Source: Pedobacter sp. SL55
GTDB lineage: Bacteria; Bacteroidota; Bacteroidia; Sphingobacteriales; Sphingobacteriaceae
NCBI RefSeq assembly: GCF_026625705.1
Contig: NZ_CP113059.1
Span: 806,001-870,000, forward strand
DNA length: 64,000 nucleotides
Direction: 5' to 3'
In this document: one piece after another, positions 42,197 through 50,967 of the stretch
How the letters are laid out: each line of letters starts with the position of its first letter
Numbering within the stretch: the stretch's first letter is position 1
The notes under the pieces: model-generated
Told to the model about the DNA's origin: nothing
The model's input: the letters and a program-made list of their open reading frames with translations, nothing else
The model's database searches: none
Made by a program: the position numbers and the translations under genes

Positions 42197-43180
42197 TTAC
42201 AATGACAAAATTTCTGCTAATTGCAACCATGCTGGCGTAACTTGAGCGGCATCAATATGTTTAATAGCTTTAGAGAAAGGCGTAAACACAATCTCCTTAT
42301 TAATTTGCCCCGCCATTACTTTAGATTTACCCGCCAACAAACCTTCTACCGCAGCTACACCTAAACGGCTTGCCAATACCCTATCGGCACAAGAAGGGCT
42401 ACCGCCACGCTGGATATGACCTAAAACAGAAACACGGATATCGTGATGAGGAAATTTTTCTTTCAAAACCTCGCCAACATTGTAGGCACCACCAGCTTCA
42501 TCGCCCTCGGCTACTACAATAATTTTCGATGCTTTGTCTTTACGCCCGTGCTCTACCCTTTCAATCAAATCTTCGGTAGTCATTTTAGCTTCGGGAATTA
42601 AAATAGCCTCGGCGCCAACACCAATACCACTTCTCAAAGCAATTAAGCCCGAATCACGGCCCATTACTTCTACAATAAAAAGTCGATCATGAGATTCTGC
42701 GGTATCTCTAATTTTATCTACAGCATTTACAACAGTGTTGATGGCTGTATCGTACCCTATGGTTAAATCCGTTCCTTCTAAGTCATTATCAATGGTTCCT
42801 GGCAAGCCAATAATCGGGAAATCGTATTCTTGAGAGAAAATATCCGCTCCCGTAAAAGTTCCATCGCCACCAATTACCACCAAAGCATCAATATTGCTTT
42901 CTACTAGATTTTTGTAGGCTTTTGCTCTTCCTTCTGGCGTTCTAAACTCATCGCAACGGGCAGTTTTCAAAATGGTTCCACCTCTTTGAATGATATTGGC
43001 CACAGATTTGCCATCCATCGGGAAAAAATCTGCATTAATTAAGCCATCATAACCTCTTAAAATGCCTGTAACTTTTAACTTGTAGTATAAACTACCTCTA
43101 ACAACGGCCCTAATGGCTGCATTCATTCCCGGAGAATCTCCTCCAGAAGTTAGCACCCCTATATTTTGTATCTTACTCAT
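42197..43180 (-). CDS. pfkA: ATP-dependent 6-phosphofructokinase
   Basis: A 327-residue glycolytic enzyme converting fructose 6-phosphate to fructose 1,6-bisphosphate. Motifs include GVLTSGGDSPGMNAAIRAVV (ATP site), VVIGGDGTFTGADIF, the catalytic LPGTIDNDLEGTDLTIGYDT and VLGHIQRGGSPSCADRVLAS. GGDGT with Gly points to ATP rather than pyrophosphate as donor. It starts directly at the stop of the DsbD-like gene (no gap), suggesting one transcript. Confidence 0.95.
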   Translation of the reverse strand: MSKIQNIGVLTSGGDSPGMNAAIRAVVRGSLYYKLKVTGILRGYDGLINADFFPMDGKSVANIIQRGGTILKTARCDEFRTPEGRAKAYKNLVESNIDALVVIGGDGTFTGADIFSQEYDFPIIGLPGTIDNDLEGTDLTIGYDTAINTVVNAVDKIRDTAESHDRLFIVEVMGRDSGLIALRSGIGVGAEAILIPEAKMTTEDLIERVEHGRKDKASKIIVVAEGDEAGGAYNVGEVLKEKFPHHDIRVSVLGHIQRGGSPSCADRVLASRLGVAAVEGLLAGKSKVMAGQINKEIVFTPFSKAIKHIDAAQVTPAWLQLAEILSL

Positions 43181-44863
43181 TTATTTTTTGTTCGCAAATT
43201 CAGTTAAACCTTTATCAAGGTAACCCAGATAAGCATCTATATTAAATTCTACTCCAATTGGTGGAGAAACCAGTTCTTTTTCTTCGGTATCTAACAGCAC
43301 ATAATAAGGCTGTGCAATGGTACCAAATCTTTCTGCCTGCAAATGTTGGAATTTTTTCCCAACCGTGTTTACTTGAGTTTTCAAGATTTGCGAATAAAAT
43401 TGTTCGCTTTCTGGCAAAGCGGTTTTGTCATCAGTATAAAGCGAAACCACAATATAGTCTTCTTTCAATCTTTTTAACACTTCTTTATCAGACCAAACAC
43501 GAGCTTCCATTTCTCTACAGTTTACGCAACCATGGCCTGTAAAATCTAAAAACAAGGGTTTATTTACTTCTTTAGCATAAGCCAACGCTTCTTCGTAATC
43601 AAAGTAGCCGTCAATTCCATGCGGAATGTGAAGAAAATCTGCATATTTTTTCTTTTTGCCAGATTCATCGCCGTGCGAAGCAGTACCACTGCCCTCTCCA
43701 ATTACAAAATCTTGCGTAGCCAACGGAGGCACCAATGCACTCACTGCTTTTAGAGGAGCACCAAACAAACCTGGGATTAAATACACTGCAAAAACAAAAC
43801 TTGCTACAGCCACAAAAAACCTCGGTACCGAGATATAAGGCAAATCGCTATCGTGAGAGAATTTAATTTTTCCCAACAAATAAACACCTAAAAGGATGGC
43901 CAAAACTATCCAAATGGCTAAGAAAACTTCCCTATCTAAAATGCCCCAGTGGTATGCTAAATCTGCGGTTGAAAGAAATTTTAAAGATAAACCTAACTCT
44001 AAGAAACCCAACACCACTTTTACCGAATTTAACCAACCTCCAGATTTAGGCAAGCCAGTCATTAAACTTGGGAAAATAGCAAAAGTGGTAAAAATCAAGG
44101 CTAATGAAAGTGAGAAACCAAACATTACTACAATTGGCGTAAGCAAGTCGGTGTTTATCGCTACTAACGAAGTTCCAATTAGTGGGCCCGTACAAGAGAA
44201 AGATACCACGGCTAAAGTTGCCGCCATAAAAAATATCCCACCTAAGCCTTTAGAGTCTGATTTCGCATCGAGCTTATTTACTATTGAACTTGGCAGCATA
44301 ATTTCGAAAGCCCCTAAAAAGGAAATACCAAATATCAACAGGATAATGAATATAAATACGTTGAAAAAACCATCGGTTGAGATTTGGTTAAGCGCACTTG
44401 CACCCCAAATTAAAGTGATGATAATTCCTAAACCCACATAAATAACAATGATTGATAGACCATAGATAATTGCACTTCTGATACCTTTGGCCTTGCTTTC
44501 TGCACGTTTGGTAAAAAATCCAACCGTAAGTGGTACCATTGGAAAAATACAAGGTAAAAAGAACGCAGCTAAGCCTGCTAACAAACCTAGCCCAAAGGTT
44601 ACCCAAAGAGAAGTTGGCTCTGAAGTAGCGGCAGTAGTTGTTGCTTTGTTAGTAACTGTATCTACTGCGGTTTCTTTTGATGCGGGAATTTTACTGTTGG
44701 CAATACTATCTTCTTTAGAACCAACCGTGGTAAATTCAATATCGCCTATATCGGCAGTAGTTGCCGCAGTGTCTTCTTTAGCCTCTTGTGCATAGCTACT
44801 TTCGGTAAAAAACACCGAAAACAATGCTATTAAAAGCACCAATAATAAATTTTGTTTATTCAT
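43181..44863 (-). CDS. DsbD-type thiol:disulfide interchange protein (transmembrane and thioredoxin domains)
   Basis: A 560-residue membrane protein. After a signal peptide and a Thr/Ala-rich linker comes the eight-span DsbD/CcdA domain with FLPCIFPMVPLTVGFFTKRA and SFSCTGPLIGTSLVA, whose two Cys carry electrons across the membrane. The C-terminal domain (about residues 420-560) is thioredoxin-like with FLDFTGHGCVNCREME (CVNC). The N-terminal DsbD alpha domain is missing and is encoded by the separate gene at 45104. It passes reducing power to periplasmic proteins. Confidence 0.9.
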   Translation of the reverse strand: MNKQNLLLVLLIALFSVFFTESSYAQEAKEDTAATTADIGDIEFTTVGSKEDSIANSKIPASKETAVDTVTNKATTTAATSEPTSLWVTFGLGLLAGLAAFFLPCIFPMVPLTVGFFTKRAESKAKGIRSAIIYGLSIIVIYVGLGIIITLIWGASALNQISTDGFFNVFIFIILLIFGISFLGAFEIMLPSSIVNKLDAKSDSKGLGGIFFMAATLAVVSFSCTGPLIGTSLVAINTDLLTPIVVMFGFSLSLALIFTTFAIFPSLMTGLPKSGGWLNSVKVVLGFLELGLSLKFLSTADLAYHWGILDREVFLAIWIVLAILLGVYLLGKIKFSHDSDLPYISVPRFFVAVASFVFAVYLIPGLFGAPLKAVSALVPPLATQDFVIGEGSGTASHGDESGKKKKYADFLHIPHGIDGYFDYEEALAYAKEVNKPLFLDFTGHGCVNCREMEARVWSDKEVLKRLKEDYIVVSLYTDDKTALPESEQFYSQILKTQVNTVGKKFQHLQAERFGTIAQPYYVLLDTEEKELVSPPIGVEFNIDAYLGYLDKGLTEFANKK

Positions 44864-45055
44864 TTTGTGTGTTGTGTTGAAGGCGTGAAATTAACGATAA
44901 TTTTCTAATCATCAGGTCAATTGCAAATCATAAAAGTCTATCAGTTTAGATACAGCAAAAAGAGGTATTACTTTAGATTTATCCTAAAAATTAGCTAATT
45001 ACACCAAACTACTAAACCAAGTAGGCTTTACCGAAAATTAAAACCGAGCATAAAC

Positions 45056-45082
45056 AAAAAAGGAACACCGTAGCGTTCCTTT
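45056..45082 (-). terminator. Intrinsic terminator after the DsbD-N gene
   Basis: On the minus strand AAAGGAACGCTACGGTGTTC forms a short hairpin and is followed by CCTTTTTTG. It lies about 22 bases beyond the stop at 45104. Confidence 0.7.
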
Positions 45083-45103
45083 ACAACTTATCAATAAATC
45101 GAA

Positions 45104-45553
45104 TTATTTTACTGGAATACTAAAAGTTACTTCGCTTGGAGGCAAACACTGTTTATCATCGCAAACCATAAATTCTACCTTACCTTTTACAGCTGTAGTA
45201 GCTTTATTTAATTTTACTTTTTGCGTAAAAAGCACTTCGTTCTCAAAATAGCTTACATCCATTTTAAATACTTTTTCATATTTAGTAATGGGCTTAGGCT
45301 CCATGGTTTTACCTACCAAAGTATAATCTTTTGAAGATGCAAACGTAAACTCGGTTTTATTTGGGCCACCTGGTTTCATGTTTTGAGAATACAAATGCCA
45401 GTTTGGATCTATGCTAGCTTTAATGTAGAGGGTCGCCTCGTTTTTACCGGTTTTTTTTGCCGCATATTGCCAGGTAACCGGGTTTTCTAATTGGGCAAAC
45501 GCACTGATGGTGGTCATTACTACCATCGTTAGGATTAAAGTGATTTTTTTCAT
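45104..45553 (-). CDS. DsbD N-terminal (alpha) domain protein, secreted
   Basis: About 149 residues from ATG 45553 (MKKITLILTMVVMTTISAFA, signal peptide). The mature part is the immunoglobulin-like DsbD alpha domain: IDPNWHLYSQNMKPGGPNKT near the N-terminus and KGKVEFMVCDDKQCLPPSEV with the two Cys that exchange disulfides. It probably takes electrons from the DsbD-like membrane protein at 43181 and hands them to client proteins. The split into two genes is normal in this phylum. An upstream in-frame start at 45580 adds nine residues and is less likely. Confidence 0.85.
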   Translation of the reverse strand: MKKITLILTMVVMTTISAFAQLENPVTWQYAAKKTGKNEATLYIKASIDPNWHLYSQNMKPGGPNKTEFTFASSKDYTLVGKTMEPKPITKYEKVFKMDVSYFENEVLFTQKVKLNKATTAVKGKVEFMVCDDKQCLPPSEVTFSIPVK

Positions 45554-45598
45554 GTGTTTATAAAAGTTAGTCAAATACAATTTTTAATGTTTAAAGTT

Positions 45599-46369
45599 TT
45601 AAACAAAAGCTACTTCTTTAAAACCAAATTCGACAGTAGCTCCGTCAATTGGTTTAATCTGCAATAAGCCTGCTGCACTAATACCTTCTATCTTACCTTC
45701 AAAAATTTGGCCATTGTGGCTATATCTTGCAAGTTTATTTAACCTATACAGTTTACTAACGTACAAATCTCGTAAGCTTGTACTTCGCCCAGCTCTTAAT
45801 TTCAAATAAAGTTGTTCTATTTGCGTGCAAATCTCAGCCAAAAGAGCCATTAAATTTACATCTTGTTGTAAAATTTGCGCTATAGAAACTGTTCTATCTT
45901 TAAGTTCGCCATCAAAAACTGACTGATTAATGTTTAGCCCTATGCCAATAATGCTTTGTTTGATCACTCTGCCAACAATCACATTTTCAATCAAAATTCC
46001 ACCAATTTTCTTATCATCCAAAAAAATATCATTTGGCCACTTTACACTCAGTCCGTTTGGCAAATATTTCAGCAAAACCTCATTTAATGCCACAGAAACA
46101 AGCATATTTAAAACAAATTGTTGCTCTATAGCAATAAAACTTGGCCTTAACAACAAACTGAATGTTAAATTTTTACCTGGTTCTGCATACCATACATTGC
46201 CTAATTGACCTCTACCTGCAAACTGGTGCTCTGCCATAATTACAGTACCTTCTGGCAATGGCTCGGAATTTGAAGTTAAATTTTTTAGATAATTGTTAGT
46301 AGAATCAACCGCTGATAATTTGATGAGATTTTGACCAACAAATAATGTTGAAAAAGTGTTATTTTGCAA
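45599..46369 (-). CDS. birA: Biotin-[acetyl-CoA-carboxylase] ligase
   Basis: A 256-residue biotin protein ligase without the DNA-binding domain. It begins at TTG 46369, as no ATG lies before the conserved STNNYLKNL motif. Key stretches are TVIMAEHQFAGRGQLGNVWY (biotin/AMP loop), LSVKWPNDIFLDDKKIGGIL and GIGLNINQS. The C-terminal beta domain is shown by KLARYSHNGQIFEGKIEGIS. It attaches biotin to carboxylase carrier domains. It is divergent from rsfS across a 45-base gap. Confidence 0.9.
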   Translation of the reverse strand: MQNNTFSTLFVGQNLIKLSAVDSTNNYLKNLTSNSEPLPEGTVIMAEHQFAGRGQLGNVWYAEPGKNLTFSLLLRPSFIAIEQQFVLNMLVSVALNEVLLKYLPNGLSVKWPNDIFLDDKKIGGILIENVIVGRVIKQSIIGIGLNINQSVFDGELKDRTVSIAQILQQDVNLMALLAEICTQIEQLYLKLRAGRSTSLRDLYVSKLYRLNKLARYSHNGQIFEGKIEGISAAGLLQIKPIDGATVEFGFKEVAFV

Positions 46370-46414
46370 GTGTTGATTTTTATAATTTATTGAAGACCAA
46401 AATTAATTTTTTTA

Positions 46415-46788
46415 ATGGTAAAAAAGAAAAATGCCAACCTTTCTACATACCTATCTGAAATAGCCGTACAGGGCATTCAAGAAAAAAAGGGAGCGATATT
46501 GTGCGATTGGATTTAAGGGAACTGAACAGCTCAGTTTCTGATTATTTTGTAATTTGTAATGCAGATTCGTCTACACAAGTAAAAGCAATTGCCGATAGTG
46601 TAGAAGATGAAATCTATAAATTAACCCAAACCCACCCCTGGAGAAAAGAAGGACAAGATAACGCAGAGTGGATTATTTTAGACTACTTAGACGTTGTAAT
46701 TCATATATTTAGAACCGAGAAACGTGATTTCTTTGGTATAGAAGAATTATGGGGCGATGCCGAAGCTACCACATATAAGAGTGCATAA
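46415..46788 (+). pseudogene. rsfS: Ribosome silencing factor RsfS, one-base deletion near the start
   Basis: The ATG at 46415 opens a frame reading MVKKKNANLSTYLSEIAVQG then IQEKKGAILCDWI and stop. The family sequence IVRLDLRELNSSVSDYFVIC resumes in the next frame at about 46497, so a base is missing near 46492 (GGAGCGATATTGTG where GGAGCnGATATTGTG is expected). The remainder, with WRKEGQDNAEWIILDYLDVV and IFRTEKRDFFGIEELWGDA, is a complete RsfS. The protein binds uL14 on the 50S subunit and blocks subunit joining. The conserved nature of the gene makes a sequencing error probable. Confidence 0.88.
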
Positions 46789-46807
46789 CTCCTTAACAAG
46801 ATTTTAC

Positions 46808-48898
46808 ATGGAACAGAAAAACAATTCAACCAACCCAACAGATAAGCCTAACAAACCAGCTAAGCGAATGCCTAACATTCCTAAACGCCCTCAAAAAACA
46901 CCAAAATTTAACATTTTTTGGGTGTATGCAGCCATCATTATTGGTCTTATAGCAGTTAATTTCCTATTTAATTCTGATAATGCCCAACCAGTAAGCTACA
47001 GCACTTTCGAAAAAGAAATGCTTATTCCAGGCGATGTACAAAAAATCATTTCGTACAAGGCAGACGACATTGTAAAGGCTGAGGTTTATATTAAAGACAG
47101 TAAAAAAGACGATCCGAAATACAAGAAATACCAAAACAAAACTGGCTTTGGGAACACCAAAGGCCCAATGGTGGTTTTCAACGCTGCATCGCCAGATCAG
47201 CTAGACAGGTTATTGAAAGAATCTCAAGCTAACGTACCTGCCGAAAATCAAATTAAAGCAGAACCAGTTTCAAAATCAAATGCGTGGGCAGGTGTGTTTA
47301 TCAACATCATTTTACCATTATTGTTATTTGCTGGCTTGTGGATTTTCATGATGCGCCGTATGAGTGGCGGCGGCGGTGGCGGTGGTGGCCAAATCTTCAA
47401 CATTGGCAAATCTAAAGCAACCTTGTTTGATAAAGAGAGCCAAGTAAATATTACATTTAATGATGTTGCTGGTTTAACCGAAGCCAAGCAAGAAGTAATG
47501 GAAATTGTAGATTTCCTTAAAAATCCGAAAAGATATACCAACTTGGGAGGTAAAATACCTAAAGGTGCGTTATTGGTTGGCTCGCCTGGTACTGGTAAAA
47601 CCTTATTGGCCAAAGCAGTAGCTGGCGAAGCTCAAGTACCTTTCTTCTCTTTATCAGGATCTGATTTTGTGGAGATGTTTGTAGGTGTAGGTGCATCTCG
47701 CGTACGCGATTTGTTTAAGCAAGCAAAAGATAAAGCGCCTTGTATCATCTTTATTGACGAGATTGATGCCATTGGTAGGGCTAGAGGAAAAGGCAACATG
47801 ATGGGCGGAAACGACGAACGCGAAAACACTTTGAACCAATTACTGGTTGAAATGGATGGTTTTGGTACCGATAGTGGTATCATTATTATGGCTGCAACCA
47901 ATAGAGCCGATGTGCTAGACAATGCCCTACTAAGACCAGGCCGTTTTGATAGACAGATTTACGTAGATATGCCAGACATTAACGAACGTAAAGAAATTTT
48001 CAATGTGCACTTGAAACCAATTAAACTGGAAGACAATATCGATATCAATTTCTTGGCCAAACAAACGCCTGGTTTTTCTGGCGCCGATATTGCCAACTTA
48101 TGTAACGAAGCAGCCCTAATTGCAGCTAGAAAGGGGCACGAATCGGTAACAAAGCAAGATTTTTTAGATGCTGTAGATAGAATTATTGGCGGTTTAGAGA
48201 AGAAAAATAAAATCATTACCAAAGAAGAAAAAAGAGCAATTGCTTTTCACGAGGCAGGACACGCCACGGTTTCTTGGTTATTGCCACATGCGCACCCACT
48301 AATTAAAGTAACCATTGTACCTCGTGGGCAATCTTTAGGCGCCGCTTGGTATTTACCAGAAGAAAGAAGTATTACTACCACAGAGCAAATTTTAGACGAA
48401 ATGTGTGCTACCATGGGCGGTAGAGCTGCCGAAAAAATTACTTTCGGTAAAATTAGCACAGGTGCATTAAGCGACTTAGAAAAGGTAACTAAACAGGCTT
48501 ATGCCATGGTGTCTATGTATGGCTTAAACGATAAGATAGGTAATATTTCTTACTACGATTCTAGGGGGCAAGAGAGCTTTACCAAGCCTTACTCTGAAGC
48601 TACTGCGAGAATTATTGATGAAGAAGCCAGCAAAATTATTGAAGAACAATATGCCCGTGCCTTGCAAATATTAGCAGACAACCAAGAGAATTTGGGTAAA
48701 CTGGCAGAAAAGCTTTTAACTTCTGAAGTGATCTTTAAAGAAGATTTAGAGGAGATTTTTGGCAAGCGACCATCTGATAATGAAGGAACCGAACTATTGG
48801 CAGAAAATGTTCCTTTTGAAGATGTTAAAGCTAACGAAGTTCCGACGCTAGAAAATAAAGACCTTCCCAATAACGAGAATACGGGAGTTAGCCATTAA
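46808..48898 (+). CDS. ftsH: ATP-dependent zinc metalloprotease FtsH
   Basis: A 696-residue membrane protease from ATG 46808 ([10 protein letters not shown]); an upstream in-frame start has no conserved sequence. It has two spans ([20 protein letters not shown] and [20 protein letters not shown]) around a periplasmic domain, a Gly-rich linker, then the AAA domain with [35 protein letters not shown] and [20 protein letters not shown]. The peptidase domain has HEAGH (zinc) and [18 protein letters not shown] ligand region ([10 protein letters not shown]). It degrades membrane and regulatory proteins. rsfS-ftsH adjacency is common in this phylum. Confidence 0.96.
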   Translation: MEQKNNSTNPTDKPNKPAKRMPNIPKRPQKTPKFNIFWVYAAIIIGLIAVNFLFNSDNAQPVSYSTFEKEMLIPGDVQKIISYKADDIVKAEVYIKDSKKDDPKYKKYQNKTGFGNTKGPMVVFNAASPDQLDRLLKESQANVPAENQIKAEPVSKSNAWAGVFINIILPLLLFAGLWIFMMRRMSGGGGGGGGQIFNIGKSKATLFDKESQVNITFNDVAGLTEAKQEVMEIVDFLKNPKRYTNLGGKIPKGALLVGSPGTGKTLLAKAVAGEAQVPFFSLSGSDFVEMFVGVGASRVRDLFKQAKDKAPCIIFIDEIDAIGRARGKGNMMGGNDERENTLNQLLVEMDGFGTDSGIIIMAATNRADVLDNALLRPGRFDRQIYVDMPDINERKEIFNVHLKPIKLEDNIDINFLAKQTPGFSGADIANLCNEAALIAARKGHESVTKQDFLDAVDRIIGGLEKKNKIITKEEKRAIAFHEAGHATVSWLLPHAHPLIKVTIVPRGQSLGAAWYLPEERSITTTEQILDEMCATMGGRAAEKITFGKISTGALSDLEKVTKQAYAMVSMYGLNDKIGNISYYDSRGQESFTKPYSEATARIIDEEASKIIEEQYARALQILADNQENLGKLAEKLLTSEVIFKEDLEEIFGKRPSDNEGTELLAENVPFEDVKANEVPTLENKDLPNNENTGVSH

Positions 48899-48903
48899 AT
48901 TTT

Positions 48904-48931
48904 ATCCCGAGTTTACCTCGGGATTTTTTTT
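48904..48931 (+). terminator. Rho-independent terminator after ftsH
   Basis: ATCCCGAG (48904-48911) and CTCGGGAT (48917-48924) form a perfect 8-bp stem with a 5-base loop, followed by eight T. It begins 6 bases after the ftsH stop. Confidence 0.92.
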
Positions 48932-48945
48932 AACGCTATTTTACG

Positions 48946-49035
48946 GCCACAGATGCACAAATTTTTGAGGCGAGAATAAATTATATTTTTTAAACGATTA
49001 AAATTATCGAGAAATACCATCTGTGCATCTGTGGC
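48946..49035. repeat. REP-like inverted repeat (GCAGATGCACAGAT family), copy 2
   Basis: GCCACAGATGCACA (48946-48959) is exactly inverted as TGTGCATCTGTGGC (49022-49035), around a 62-base A+T-rich loop. The arms match those of the element at 23528-23589, showing a dispersed family. Confidence 0.8.
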
Positions 49036-49099
49036 TAAAAAGGTCTCAGCCACATCAATATTTTTTCTACTTTCCTTAATAACGCGGCGCCACAATACT

Positions 49100-49107
49100 T
49101 ACCTTTG
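49100..49107 (+). promoter_or_regulatory. TANNTTTG box directly before the LUD gene
   Basis: TACCTTTG ends 6 bases before the ATG at 49114. It fits the -7 consensus; a -33 TTTG is not obvious. Use of this box would give a leaderless or near-leaderless message. Confidence 0.42.
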
Positions 49108-49113
49108 CAAGCA

Positions 49114-49758
49114 ATGAAAGAAAACATTACCTCAAAAGAATTAATGCTGAAAAAGATAAGGAAAGCACTACTCGAAAAGCGTGACAATCCTTATCCCAAT
49201 TTAGAAGAAAGCCCACTTTACCAACAAAATGAAGAGGAGCTTGAAATTCTATTTGCCGAGCAACTAAGCGCCGTATCTGGAAACTTTATTTTCTGCGAAA
49301 ACGGAGTTGATTTTATTGAGAACATTCTGGAATTGGCCGATAGATATAAATGGCGTAAAATTTATTGCTGGGAGCCTGAATTGCAACAATTGTTAAGCAC
49401 CTATGAATTTCCTTTCTACCAAACCGATAAAGATTTTGAACAAGCCGAAGTAGGAATTACCATGTGTGAAGCCTTGGTAGCCCGCAACGGCTCGGTAATG
49501 GTAAGCAATAGCAATGCCGCTGGCAGAAGACTAAGTATTTTCCCGCACCACCATATTGTAATAGCCAGAACAGGCCAACTAGTTTTAGATTTGAAAGATG
49601 CTTTTCAGCTGTTAAAAAACAAATATGGCAACCAACTACCAAGCATGATTAGCAATATTACTGGCCCCAGCCGTACTGCCGATATCGAAAAAACCTTGGT
49701 ATTGGGCGCACACGGTCCAAAAGAGCTTTTTGTATTCCTAATTGATGATTTTTCTTAA
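49114..49758 (+). CDS. LUD-domain protein (LutC/YkgG-like)
   Basis: About 214 residues from ATG 49114 (MKENITSKELMLKKIRKALL). The LUD domain is shown by AEVGITMCEALVARNGSVMV, RRLSIFPHHHIVIARTGQLV and the end ISNITGPSRTADIEKTLVLG AHGPKEL. LutC-type proteins belong to lactate oxidation complexes, but no lutA/lutB partners are beside it; single LUD genes of this length are common in Bacteroidota and their role is unclear. It precedes a KAS III gene by 76 bases. Confidence 0.85.
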   Translation: MKENITSKELMLKKIRKALLEKRDNPYPNLEESPLYQQNEEELEILFAEQLSAVSGNFIFCENGVDFIENILELADRYKWRKIYCWEPELQQLLSTYEFPFYQTDKDFEQAEVGITMCEALVARNGSVMVSNSNAAGRRLSIFPHHHIVIARTGQLVLDLKDAFQLLKNKYGNQLPSMISNITGPSRTADIEKTLVLGAHGPKELFVFLIDDFS

Positions 49759-49834
49759 AGAATTTTGTTCTATCCCTAAACAGTGTTACATTTATACTAA
49801 ATACCAAATTGGTTTAAAGTAACTTTCTATTGAT

Positions 49835-50905
49835 ATGAACAAAATTCAATCGGTAATTACCGGTACAGGGAGCTATATTCCCGAAAATATAATTGCTGGA
49901 AAACACTTTCTTGAGCACACTTTTTTTGATGGTGGTGTAAAAATAGACAAGGATAGTGAAGAAATCGTTCAAAAATTTGCAGACATTACCGAAATTAACG
50001 AAAGACGCTACATCGACGATAATCAACTGAACCACGATATAGGTACTATTGCGGCTCAACGAGCAATAGAAGATGCTGGTATTGATAAAGAAACCCTAGA
50101 TTACATTCTATTTTGCCATAACTTTGGCGATGTAAAACTGGGCAGCAACAGAATAGATATGCTTCCTGCTTTGGCTGCAAAGGTTAAAGTTCAGTTGGGC
50201 ATTACCAATCCAGATTGTGTAGCTTTTGACATTATTTTTGGCTGCCCAGGATGGGTACAGGGAATGATACAGGCAGATTACCTCATTAAATCTGGCGATG
50301 CCAAAAAAGTATTGGTTATTGGTGCCGAAACCCTTTCTAGAATTGTAGACCAACACGACCGCGACAGCATGATTTTTGCCGACGGTGCTGGTGCAACCAT
50401 CTTAGAAGCAGTAGAAGGAGAAGAAAAAACCGGAATTTTGGCACATAAAGCACAAACCCATGCCAGCCATGCAGATATGTTAATTATGGGCGGCAGCAAC
50501 AATCCGGCAGAAAACAATGGCAATGCCTATATTAAAATGAAAGGCCGCAAGCTGTATGAGTTTGCAGTAGTTACCGTACCACAATTGGTAAAACAGGCCA
50601 TAGACAAATCTGGTGTAGATGTAAAACAAATTAAAATGGTTTTTATACACCAAGCCAATGGCAAAATGGACCATGCCATCATGAAGCGTTTGTTTAAACT
50701 TTACGACGAAGATACCGTGCCAGAAAAATTAGTACCGATGACCATTTCTTGGCTAGGCAACAGTTCTGTAGCAACGGTACCCACACTCATAGATTTAGTA
50801 CTAAAAAACAAAGTTGATGGCTACCAAATTAAAAAAGGAGACCATGCCGTGTTTGCTTCTGTAGGTGCTGGTATGCACATTAATGCAATAGTTTACAAAT
50901 TCTAG
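49835..50905 (+). CDS. 3-oxoacyl-ACP synthase III family protein (FabH-like)
   Basis: A 356-residue thiolase-fold condensing enzyme. The catalytic triad is visible: Cys in VAFDIIFGCPGWVQGMIQAD, His in KMVFIHQANGKMDHAIMKRL, and Asn in SWLGNSSVATVPTLIDLV. The start INKIQSVITGTGSYIPENI-like segment (IQSVITGTGSYIPENIIAG) is typical. It may prime fatty-acid or a specialised acyl chain; the LUD neighbour gives no clear hint. It is longer than E. coli FabH (~317), as in secondary KAS III branches. Confidence 0.87.
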   Translation: MNKIQSVITGTGSYIPENIIAGKHFLEHTFFDGGVKIDKDSEEIVQKFADITEINERRYIDDNQLNHDIGTIAAQRAIEDAGIDKETLDYILFCHNFGDVKLGSNRIDMLPALAAKVKVQLGITNPDCVAFDIIFGCPGWVQGMIQADYLIKSGDAKKVLVIGAETLSRIVDQHDRDSMIFADGAGATILEAVEGEEKTGILAHKAQTHASHADMLIMGGSNNPAENNGNAYIKMKGRKLYEFAVVTVPQLVKQAIDKSGVDVKQIKMVFIHQANGKMDHAIMKRLFKLYDEDTVPEKLVPMTISWLGNSSVATVPTLIDLVLKNKVDGYQIKKGDHAVFASVGAGMHINAIVYKF

Positions 50906-50908
50906 ATA

Positions 50909-50961
50909 AAAGAACAAAGAGTAAGGAACAAAGATGTTTTGCAATTAAGTCTTTGTTCTTT
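50909..50961. terminator. Bidirectional terminator between convergent genes
   Basis: AAAGAACAAAGA (50909-50920) and TCTTTGTTCTTT (50950-50961) are exact reverse complements with a 29-base loop. They lie between the rightward KAS III gene and the leftward TPR gene, 4 and 7 bases from their stops. Confidence 0.62.
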
Positions 50962-50967
50962 GCTTCT

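Noticed and set aside
46757..46807. Upstream start of ftsH adding 17 residues
   Set aside because: The added residues overlap the rsfS end in another frame and have no conserved sequence; MEQKNN is the natural start.
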